From positions 214,471 to 278,470 of the forward strand of contig JAQSWM010000008.1 in the NCBI GenBank assembly GCA_029266635.1: a stretch of 64,000 bases of DNA. Direction: 5' to 3'. The position numbers and the translations under genes are program-made. Origin of the DNA: Sphingobacteriaceae bacterium. Its GTDB lineage: Bacteria; Bacteroidota; Bacteroidia; Sphingobacteriales; Sphingobacteriaceae. Under the pieces are notes generated by a model. That model saw only the letters and a program-made list of their open reading frames with translations, was not told where the DNA came from and did no database searches. Below are positions 52,715-60,508 of the stretch, one piece after another. How positions within the stretch are numbered: the stretch's first letter is position 1; each line of letters starts with the position of its first letter.

Positions 52715-54220
52715 ATGCAGAAGCGTTTTATTTCCCTGTGGTTCCGGCACCTTGTTACCGATTGGCTAACTCTTCGCCGGCCGGAATTAAAAGAAGTGCC
52801 ATTTGTATTGGTTGCACCAATCCGGAACCGCATCGTGGTAACTGCTGCTAACGCCCTGGCAGAAGAACAAGGCATATCGGTGGGCATGGCAGCAGCCGAT
52901 GCAAAAGCCATTGTACCGGATTTGCAGGCACTTGATGAAATCCCCGGACAATCAGCCAAACTGCTCAAAGCTTTGGGCGAATGGTGCATCCGCTACACAC
53001 CGCTTATATCGGTTGATCTGCCGGATGGTTTGATTTTAGATGTTTCAGGATGTGCGCATCTTTGGGATGGAGAGCGAGGCTATTTAAAAGAGATTGTAAC
53101 CCGCTTGCGCAGCAAAGGCTATGATGTTCGGGCAGCTATCGCCGATACCATAGGCACAGCCTGGGCAATATCGCGTTATGGCAAAAAAACTCCTGTCATA
53201 AAATCCGGCGAACAAAGAAATGCATTATTGCTCCTTCCTCCCGCTGCCCTGCGCCTTGATTCACTTATCCTGGAACGCCTGCAAAAACTTGGCTTTTACA
53301 CCATCAGCCAATTTATAAACCTGCAACGTTCAGCGCTCCGGCGCCGCTTTGGGGATAGTTTTTTGCTCAGGCTTGATCAGGCTCTAGGCAATGAAGATGA
53401 ACATGTCAAACTGTTGCGCCCTATTGAGCCTTATTCTGAACGCCTGCCCTGTCTTGAGCCAATCCGCACGGCAACAGGAATTGAGATCGCCATTAAGACT
53501 TTACTGGAAATGCTTTGCAAGCGCCTGACTGCTGAAGGAAAGGGCATCCGCTCTGCGATCTTAAAAGGCTACCGTGTAGATGGGCAGATCATACAAACCG
53601 TCATCGGCACTAACCGTCCTACTTTTCACACGGGGCATTTATTCAAGCTGTTTGAACTAAAGATTTCCACGCTGGAACCTGCTCTAGGCATCGAACTTTT
53701 CACCCTCGATGCAATAAAAATAGAAGATGCGGAACCTGAACAGGAAATCCTCTGGCAAGCGGGAGGCACAGGATTGCAAGACTCCAGCTTAGCCGAACTC
53801 CTGGACAGGATTGCTAACAAAATAGGTTCCAACAACATACATCGCTATCTCCCGCAAGAGCATTATTGGCCAGAACGCTCGGTAAAGCTTGCACGGTCGC
53901 TAAAAGAAAAACCAGGCACGTCTTGGCGCACAAACCGCCCCCGCCCTTCGCTCCTGCTGCCAAAACCTGAACGCATTGAAGTCACTGCTCTGATACCGGA
54001 CTATCCGCCTATGCTGTTCATCTACAAAGGAGAGAAACATCAGATCGCCAAAGCTGATGGTCCTGAACGCATTGAACGAGAATGGTGGCTGGATGAAGGC
54101 GAGCATCGCGATTATTACCAGGTTGAGGACGAAGCAGGCCGGCGCTACTGGCTGTTCAGATCAGGGCATTATTCGGGCGATCACTCAAAGCAGTGGTTCA
54201 TTCATGGCTTTTTTGCATAA
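52715..54220 (+). CDS. imuB: ImuB-type Y-family polymerase-like protein
   Basis: 501 residues from ATG 52715. The Y-family fold is recognisable in RFISLWFRHLVTDWL, NALAEEQGISVGMAAADAKAI, DLPDGLILDVSGCAHLWDGERGY and FYTISQFINLQRSALRRRFG (little-finger region). The catalytic carboxylates of true Y polymerases are not kept (first motif is SLWFRHLVTD), as usual for ImuB, which acts as a beta-clamp-binding adaptor for DnaE2. It lies one base after imuA and five before dnaE2. Confidence 0.94.
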   Translation: MQKRFISLWFRHLVTDWLTLRRPELKEVPFVLVAPIRNRIVVTAANALAEEQGISVGMAAADAKAIVPDLQALDEIPGQSAKLLKALGEWCIRYTPLISVDLPDGLILDVSGCAHLWDGERGYLKEIVTRLRSKGYDVRAAIADTIGTAWAISRYGKKTPVIKSGEQRNALLLLPPAALRLDSLILERLQKLGFYTISQFINLQRSALRRRFGDSFLLRLDQALGNEDEHVKLLRPIEPYSERLPCLEPIRTATGIEIAIKTLLEMLCKRLTAEGKGIRSAILKGYRVDGQIIQTVIGTNRPTFHTGHLFKLFELKISTLEPALGIELFTLDAIKIEDAEPEQEILWQAGGTGLQDSSLAELLDRIANKIGSNNIHRYLPQEHYWPERSVKLARSLKEKPGTSWRTNRPRPSLLLPKPERIEVTALIPDYPPMLFIYKGEKHQIAKADGPERIEREWWLDEGEHRDYYQVEDEAGRRYWLFRSGHYSGDHSKQWFIHGFFA

Positions 54221-54225
54221 ATCTC

Positions 54226-57200
54226 ATGAGCTATTCAGAATTACAGGTAACCAGCAATTTCAGCTTCCTTCGGGGCGGCTCACATCCCGAAGATTTGGTG
54301 GAACAAGCTGTCAAATACGGCTATACAGCTCTCGCGATAACCGACCGGAACAGTGTTGCCGGCCTTGTGCGGGCACATCAAACTGCGAAAGAACTTGGCT
54401 TAAAATTCATTCCGGCTTGCCGATTAGATTTATTCGACGGACCAAGTTTGCTGGCTTATCCAACCGACACGCCTGCCTGGAGCCTGTTATGTGCTTTGCT
54501 CACTAAAGGCAACATGCGCACAGAAAAAGGCAAATGCGAGCTGTACAAGCAGGATGTATTTGAGCATAACGCCGGAATCAAATTTATCATCGTTCCGCCG
54601 GATTCTTTAAACTCCAACTTCGATTTCGACGATACATTTAAGCAGGATGTAAAAGAATATCAAAGAGCTTTAGGCACTAATCTCTACATCGCCGCCAACA
54701 GATCGTATAATGGTGATGATGCCAAACTGTTTTACCGGCTCTCGCAACTGGGTGTACCGATGGTTGCTACCAACGATGTGCATTACCATGAGCCTCAGCG
54801 CCGCGAATTGCAGGATGTGCTTACCTGCGTACGCGAAAAATGCAGCATCAGCAATGCCGGTTTTAAACTGCACTCAAATGCAGAACGATATTTAAAACCA
54901 ATTGATGAAATGGAACGCCTGTTCCTGCAGTATCCTGATGCTCTCGTTAGCACCCAGGAGATTGCCGATGCCTGCCACTTCTCCTTAGATTCTTTAAAGT
55001 ATTTGGAACCCGAGTGGCACAGTCCGGACGGGCGCACAGCCGACGAGCACCTGGCAGAGCATACCTGGACAGGAGCAAAAAAAATGTTTGAAGGAGATAT
55101 TCCCAAAAAGGAAATTGAACAGATCAAGTTTGAGTTGGCTTTTTTTAAAAAGAGAAAGCTGGCCCCTTATTTCCTCCGCATTTTTGAATATGTGCAAAAG
55201 GCAAAAGAGTTAGGCATTCTGCACCAGGGCCGTGGTTCGGCGGCAAATTGCACAGTTTGTTTTTGCCTCGGCATTACGCCTGTAGATCCAAGAAACTCAC
55301 GGCTGCTCTTTTCGCGATTTATGTCGGATGCCCGTGATGAATGGCCGGATGTAGATGTGGATTTTGAACACGAACGGCGTGAAGAAATCATCCAATGGAT
55401 TTATGAAACCTACGGACGTGAACATGCGGCTATTGTAGCTACGGTTACCCAGGAGCGCCATAAAGGTGCTATACGCGATGTAGGCAAAGCGATGGGCTTA
55501 TCGGAAGATACCATCAAGCGATTAGGGGGTGCGATATGGGACTTTTCTGAAGAGGCTTTCGACCGGGAACGCATCATTTCACAAGGCTTGAACCCCGACG
55601 ATCCGCTCCTGATTAAAGTTTTGCAGCTTACCGAGCAGCTTGTTGGCTTCCCAAGGCAATTGGGTCAGCACACCGGCGGCTTCGTGATCACGCAATGCAA
55701 GCTTTCAGATATCTGTCCGCTGCTAAACGCCCGCATGGAAAACCGCACCCAACTGGAATGGAATAAGGATGATTTAGAGGCATTGGGCATCTTAAAGGTC
55801 GATGTGCTGGCGCTGGGCATGCTTACCTGTATCCGCAAAGCATTCGACCTGGCTAAACAGCATTATGGGCTTGACCTTACGTTGGCAAATGTGCCGCAAG
55901 CTGATCCGATTGTTTATGATATGATTTGCAAAGCAGATACGCTGGGCGTTTTCCAGATTGAGAGCCGGGCACAGATGTCTATGCTCCCACGCCTTAAACC
56001 ACGTTGCTTTTATGATTTGGTAATTGAAGTGGCCATTGTGCGGCCGGGACCTATCCAGGGAGATATGGTACATCCGTATTTACGAAGAAGAGATGAAATA
56101 GAGACTGAGGATTATCCAAATGAAGAACTCCGGCCGATTCTGAGCCGAACCAAAGGAGTTCCTCTTTTTCAGGAGCAAGCCATGGAAATTGCTATGGTTG
56201 CCGCAGGTTTTACTGCTGCCGAAGCAGACCAGTTACGCCGTAGTATGGCAACCTTTAAAGCAAAAGGCTTGGTTAGCAAATTCAGGCAGAAGCTGGTGGA
56301 CGGGATGACAGCCAAAGGTTATGACGAGAAGTATGCCCAACGTGTTTTCAAGCAACTGGAAGGCTTTGGAAGTTACGGTTTTCCTGAAAGCCATGCCGCC
56401 AGTTTTGCCCACCTGGTATATATTTCTTCCTGGCTCAAATGTCGTTACCCGGATGTGTTTGCTGCAGCTTTGCTGAACAGTCAGCCGATGGGCTTTTACC
56501 AGCCCGCACAAATTGTGATCGACGCTGAAAAACACGGCGTTGTAGTACGTCCAATTGATGTGAACCATTCCATGTGGGATAATACGCTTGAAGAAGAAGC
56601 CGGACAATATCGTGCCGTGCGGCTGGGCTTCCGCCAGGCTAAGGGTTTAAGCCAAAAAGATATGGAGATCTTGGTTGCGAGACGTGGAACAGGTTATACG
56701 AGCATCAGCCAGGTGAGCGATGCAGGGGTTCCACAAGCTGCTATTGAAAAACTAAGCGATGCAGATGCCTTCCGGTCTCTGAACCTCGACCGCCGGGAAG
56801 CCCTCTGGGAGGTGCCAGCCTTGAGCGATAAACCAACAGGGTTATTTACCGGTCAACCCTCCGAAAGCACAAAAGAAACCCAAATAGAATTGCCTTTTAT
56901 GAGCCAGGCAGAACATGTGGTACAAGATTATGCCGTAACGGGCTTATCACTAAAAGCTCATCCGGTAAGTTTTGTGCGCCCGCGACTAGATATGCTGCAG
57001 GTTACATCTGCTGATAAATTAACCAGTCTAAGAAATGGAGACAATATAAATATTGCCGGTTTGGTTACTGTGCGGCAACGTCCGGGCACTGCAAAAGGTG
57101 TGCTTTTTGTAACCATCGAAGATGAAACCGGCTTTGCTAACCTGGTGGTCTGGGAAAAGGTGTTTGAACAATATCGCAAAGAAATATTGCAGGCTCGTTT

Positions 57201-57441
57201 GCTGATGGTATCCGGCAAAGTACAGATAGAAGGGCTTGTTGTACATGTAGTGGTGAATCGTTGCTTCAACCTGAACAAACTGCTGGGCAGCCTCAGCAAT
57301 ATTGAAAAAGAAGAACATTTAACGGTTCCTTTATCCCGGTCAGATGAGCGATCTAAACCCTACCCGGATGGCACGAATAAAGGACAAATCCAGGTATCGA
57401 AACACAAAGATGTTTTTCATAAGGGCAGGAATTTCATGTAA
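54226..57441 (+). CDS. dnaE2: Error-prone DNA polymerase III alpha subunit DnaE2
   Basis: 1071 residues from ATG 54226. PHP domain start (SYSELQVTSNFSFLRGGSHPEDL), GRGSAANCTVCFCLGITPVDP, catalytic carboxylates in PDVDVDFEHERREE, GQHTGGFVIT, RPGPIQGDMVHPYLRRR, SYGFPESHAASFAHLVYISSWLKCRYP, and a C-terminal OB fold (NINIAGLVTVRQRPGTAKGVLFVTIEDETG). These are DnaE2-type markers. It is the translesion polymerase of the cassette. No tail beyond the OB fold is present; the gene ends close to an A-rich stretch. Confidence 0.97.
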   Translation: MSYSELQVTSNFSFLRGGSHPEDLVEQAVKYGYTALAITDRNSVAGLVRAHQTAKELGLKFIPACRLDLFDGPSLLAYPTDTPAWSLLCALLTKGNMRTEKGKCELYKQDVFEHNAGIKFIIVPPDSLNSNFDFDDTFKQDVKEYQRALGTNLYIAANRSYNGDDAKLFYRLSQLGVPMVATNDVHYHEPQRRELQDVLTCVREKCSISNAGFKLHSNAERYLKPIDEMERLFLQYPDALVSTQEIADACHFSLDSLKYLEPEWHSPDGRTADEHLAEHTWTGAKKMFEGDIPKKEIEQIKFELAFFKKRKLAPYFLRIFEYVQKAKELGILHQGRGSAANCTVCFCLGITPVDPRNSRLLFSRFMSDARDEWPDVDVDFEHERREEIIQWIYETYGREHAAIVATVTQERHKGAIRDVGKAMGLSEDTIKRLGGAIWDFSEEAFDRERIISQGLNPDDPLLIKVLQLTEQLVGFPRQLGQHTGGFVITQCKLSDICPLLNARMENRTQLEWNKDDLEALGILKVDVLALGMLTCIRKAFDLAKQHYGLDLTLANVPQADPIVYDMICKADTLGVFQIESRAQMSMLPRLKPRCFYDLVIEVAIVRPGPIQGDMVHPYLRRRDEIETEDYPNEELRPILSRTKGVPLFQEQAMEIAMVAAGFTAAEADQLRRSMATFKAKGLVSKFRQKLVDGMTAKGYDEKYAQRVFKQLEGFGSYGFPESHAASFAHLVYISSWLKCRYPDVFAAALLNSQPMGFYQPAQIVIDAEKHGVVVRPIDVNHSMWDNTLEEEAGQYRAVRLGFRQAKGLSQKDMEILVARRGTGYTSISQVSDAGVPQAAIEKLSDADAFRSLNLDRREALWEVPALSDKPTGLFTGQPSESTKETQIELPFMSQAEHVVQDYAVTGLSLKAHPVSFVRPRLDMLQVTSADKLTSLRNGDNINIAGLVTVRQRPGTAKGVLFVTIEDETGFANLVVWEKVFEQYRKEILQARLLMVSGKVQIEGLVVHVVVNRCFNLNKLLGSLSNIEKEEHLTVPLSRSDERSKPYPDGTNKGQIQVSKHKDVFHKGRNFM

Positions 57442-57513
57442 AAAAAAATCAACACGCCGGATGTTGCTATTTCGCAGAGGAAGTTTATTTAAGCAGTTGA
57501 ACAGATAAGATAA

Positions 57514-58209
57514 TCACTCCAGCAATTCATCAATCCGCTTAAACTGATAACCTTTGCCTTTTAGGTCTGCTATTAGTTCATCAAGCCTGTTATAAAATTT
57601 GTCCGTTCTCTTTGGATCTGTGCCGAAATGCACCAGTAAGATAAACCCGTTCAAACCGTTTTTAGAACCAGGTTCATAATCCATTATGGACTTGTAGATC
57701 TCTTCGCTGCTGCGATAGCTTTTCATTTCGGGATAGGTATAGTCTGCGGTGGAGCGTGTACCCGGACTAAAATTCACCAGCTTTAGACCCTTTTCTCCTG
57801 TCCAGCTTGCTATTGATTTGTTGTACCATTCGTAAGCAGGCAGGAAATATTGAGCTTCATCCTTGCGGAGGCCGAACTTATCCATCTCCTTGTAATTGCT
57901 TTCGAGATCAGTTTTAAATTCCTGTTCAGTTACAAGCAGGCTGTCGCGATTGGTCCAGTCAGCGTAAAGCAGGTGTTTGTCTGAGTGTGCGCCGAGGTAA
58001 TTGCCATCCTTTTTCAGTTTCCGGATAATGTTTTTGAATTGTGGATTCCGGTAGAAATCACCGGTGAAAAAGAATGAAGCTTTTACATCATCCTTTTTAA
58101 GCGTCTTTCGAATCACCTCGCCTCCATCGCCAAACTCGTGTGCAGTAAAAACCAGGGCGATTTCCTTTTTGGTGATATCTCCCCCGACAATGGCTCCGTA
58201 TTGATCAAT
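57514..58209 (-). CDS. NodB-like polysaccharide deacetylase domain in the -1 frame after GH9
   Basis: About 230 residues. The conserved part begins VIDQYGAIVGGDITKKEIALVF, upstream of the first usable start (GTG 58116), so the intact domain has no normal start codon. It continues ASFFFTGDFYRNPQFKNIIRKL, the metal motif GAHSDKHLL (HSxxH) and FLPAYEWYN, LVNFSPGTRS and GFILLVHFGTDPKR. The usual TFDDG is FTAHEFGDG, so the first Asp is missing. The reading frame joins the GH9 gene by a -1 shift at AAAAAAG (58218-58212). It is probably one GH9-CE4-like polypeptide or its remnant. Confidence 0.78.
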   Translation of the reverse strand: MDQYGAIVGGDITKKEIALVFTAHEFGDGGEVIRKTLKKDDVKASFFFTGDFYRNPQFKNIIRKLKKDGNYLGAHSDKHLLYADWTNRDSLLVTEQEFKTDLESNYKEMDKFGLRKDEAQYFLPAYEWYNKSIASWTGEKGLKLVNFSPGTRSTADYTYPEMKSYRSSEEIYKSIMDYEPGSKNGLNGFILLVHFGTDPKRTDKFYNRLDELIADLKGKGYQFKRIDELLE

Positions 58210-60020
58210 TACTTTTTTGCAGCAGCCTTCTCCCTTGCTGCATTCTCTTTGGAGGCGAGTAAATAGATCAGCGACGCTGTTCCGTCCATGGTAGGTTCAT
58301 TGGTACTGTAATCTCCGTAGTCATCGTGGTAAACCACCAGATCAGATTGAAACTCGGCATATTCATCCGCTTCATGCAATTGTATCCCGATAAGGCTTTT
58401 ATAAATCGATCCATAAACCGGACCGTCAACGAGCCCGCCATCAATGGACAGCTTGGCAAGGTGAGTCATGGCAGAATGCGGATCAATTGGTGTATCGCCA
58501 TGTGCCGGCAAGCCATAGACCATGCTGGTGCCCCAGGGATTGCAGCCGAAAAGCCAGTCGATGTTTGCCTGTGCCAACTCCTCGAAAGAATCATCGCCGC
58601 TCATACGCTGGTATAAGTTGCACTGTATGGCAAAGGAGGTGGTGAGATTATTGGAACACCAGATGAAGGGAACGCCGCGATAAAATGCATTAGTCTTCGC
58701 TTTATTCCAAACCCGCTCGATGCCCGTTTTATAAAAGCCGGTCAACTCCTTTTTCTGATCAGGGCTCGCAATTTTTGATAATTCGTAATGCCCGAAATTG
58801 TGGAAGGGATACCATTGGTAGTGTTTAGCAGTATCGGCTCCCATCCATGGCGTCACGGGTTCCTGGCGGGCATAAAACATGGCAGAATCCCTCAATGATT
58901 TTTCAGCTTGCCCTTCAGTTTCAGCCTCAAAAACACCTTGCAAAGTTGCCATAGCAAGTTCCATGTCATCTGCCCAGTTCTCTTCAGCGTAGATATATGG
59001 CGATCGGACGGATGCCGTTTGCGTTACACCTTTCTTTTTTGTGGAATACTGATACGCGAACAACGTTTTAAAACCCAACTCTTCAGTAAAATTTACGTCG
59101 GATTTAAAAAATTTACTTCCCAGCGCAAACGCACTAACGAACTTGGCTGCGGTAGAGCTTGTGCCTTTGGTGTCGTTCATAAACTTTCCACGCTGCTGCG
59201 GCTCTCCGGTGATTAGGTAGAGCGGGCGTTCAAAGCCTTTTCCGTACTGGCTGTCTTCTTTTGGGATGCGCATAGAAATGTGATCCCGGTCGTCTCCCAG
59301 TTGGTTAAACATAATGTCTGACCGAGGATGCATCTTTAGCAGCCAATCCAGCCCCCATCTAGCTTCATCTAAAACATCAGGCACTTTGTTTTGTCCATCA
59401 AGGCCATTGCTTAACTTTTCATCAGCGAATGCTTTTGGGAAGTCGCGGTAAGCCGCGAGCAAATGGTAAACAGCGTTGGCTGTGGTGGTGGAGTATTGCA
59501 GGTAGTCGCTGGCATCGTGCCATCCGCCCACAGCATCAAAGTGCAGGCTGTCGATCCCGAGCTTTTTGCCATAAACAGCAAAGCCATCGTGGGTGTGGCA
59601 ACTGTCTTTTAAGGTGGGATTGAAGCCGCAGCGTTGCTGGCGCATATAACGCAAAGTGAAGTCGGCTGTGCCGCGGTAAACATCATCAGAAATCCTAAAA
59701 CTTGGCGATCTGACACCATCGGCTTCTACATAGTATTCCCCGGATTTATCAAGCTTGCTGAAGTTGAGGCGATATGACGATTTAAACGGACCATACGCTC
59801 CGAAGTTGGCACCCGCTTTTCCCCTAAAAACTTGCTTCCCACTCTTCGCATCAACTATTTCGAAGATTTTGAGCTTTTCATCGCCTTTGGAAACCCAGAC
59901 TGCCACCTTAGCCGAACCTGGCTGATATCCTAACTGATTGATCCGTATCCATGCCTGCTTTTCAGCGGGACGGAATGATAAGAGCGGGCAGGCAAGGAGC
60001 AAAAAGGTTAACAGTCTCAT
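58209..60020 (-). CDS. GH9 family glycoside hydrolase (endoglucanase-type)
   Basis: 603 residues from ATG 60020; a TTG eight codons upstream is rejected. After a signal peptide comes a CelD_N Ig-like domain (IRINQLGYQPGSAKVAVWVSKGDE...). The GH9 (alpha/alpha)6 catalytic domain has DAVGGWHDASDYLQYSTT (base Asp), FGCNPWGTSMVYGLPAHGDTPIDPHS, and acid Glu in DYGDYSTNEPTMDGTASLIYLLA. Cleaves beta-1,4-glucan or related chains in the periplasm or outside. It ends NAAREKAAAKK* inside an A-AAA-AAG heptamer, with a NodB-type domain following in the -1 frame. Confidence 0.93.
   Translation of the reverse strand: MRLLTFLLLACPLLSFRPAEKQAWIRINQLGYQPGSAKVAVWVSKGDEKLKIFEIVDAKSGKQVFRGKAGANFGAYGPFKSSYRLNFSKLDKSGEYYVEADGVRSPSFRISDDVYRGTADFTLRYMRQQRCGFNPTLKDSCHTHDGFAVYGKKLGIDSLHFDAVGGWHDASDYLQYSTTTANAVYHLLAAYRDFPKAFADEKLSNGLDGQNKVPDVLDEARWGLDWLLKMHPRSDIMFNQLGDDRDHISMRIPKEDSQYGKGFERPLYLITGEPQQRGKFMNDTKGTSSTAAKFVSAFALGSKFFKSDVNFTEELGFKTLFAYQYSTKKKGVTQTASVRSPYIYAEENWADDMELAMATLQGVFEAETEGQAEKSLRDSAMFYARQEPVTPWMGADTAKHYQWYPFHNFGHYELSKIASPDQKKELTGFYKTGIERVWNKAKTNAFYRGVPFIWCSNNLTTSFAIQCNLYQRMSGDDSFEELAQANIDWLFGCNPWGTSMVYGLPAHGDTPIDPHSAMTHLAKLSIDGGLVDGPVYGSIYKSLIGIQLHEADEYAEFQSDLVVYHDDYGDYSTNEPTMDGTASLIYLLASKENAAREKAAAKK
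58212..58235 (-). promoter_or_regulatory. Candidate -1 ribosomal frameshift site (AGGGAG ... A-AAA-AAG, then stop)
   Basis: On the minus strand: AGGGAG (58235-58230), an 11-base spacer, A-AAA-AAG (58218-58212) in the correct zero frame (GCA AAA AAG TAA), then the GH9 stop. A -1 slip gives AAA AAA GTA ATT and enters the NodB frame. The layout mirrors the E. coli dnaX site. No strong downstream hairpin was found, only the short palindrome ATTGATCAAT. Confidence 0.5.
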
Positions 60021-60126
60021 GCGAAGGGAATTAAATCTCTCCAAAATAGGAAGACTTGCCGGTTTTGAGAAATAGATTGTTACTCCCTAAAATAACAGTG
60101 ATGGTTTAAGTTACGGTCGTTGGATT

Positions 60127-60426
60127 TTATAACCCTTCGAATCTTTCTTCTACATTATTGAGTACTTCGCAGTCGCAATAACCACCGTTTTCCTTCAAAA
60201 AGTCAATCACCTTTTCTGAGTACAGACCATTCTCTTGCAAATATTCTGTAGTTAATACCAAAGTATCGTCACATTCGACCTCCGTTAACCTCTGGTTTAG
60301 AAAGTCAAACAGATCATTAAACCTTTCGGTATGGAAAGGCAAGCTTTTTATAAATTCAAGCTTTTCTTTAAGTTTAAGGTCTTGCAATAAGTGCTTTTGC
60401 CTGTTTATCTCTTCAGATGTTTTCAT
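60127..60426 (-). CDS. DUF2695 family protein
   Basis: 99 residues: FDFLNQRLTEVECDDTLVLTTEYLQENGLYSEKVIDFLKENGGYCDCEVLNNVEE in the C-terminal half is the DUF2695 pattern, with the CDC motif near the end. The N-terminal helix is charged. It is a small cytosolic protein of unknown function in many bacteria. It is a single gene in the gap between the GH9 and giant surface-protein genes. Confidence 0.88.
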   Translation of the reverse strand: MKTSEEINRQKHLLQDLKLKEKLEFIKSLPFHTERFNDLFDFLNQRLTEVECDDTLVLTTEYLQENGLYSEKVIDFLKENGGYCDCEVLNNVEERFEGL

Positions 60427-60508
60427 TCTTGTCGATTTGAGTTCGGTTGCTGTGTCTTCTAAAGCTTAGCAACGAACTAACAACACGTCATTCTCCAGCT
60501 TCAACAGC

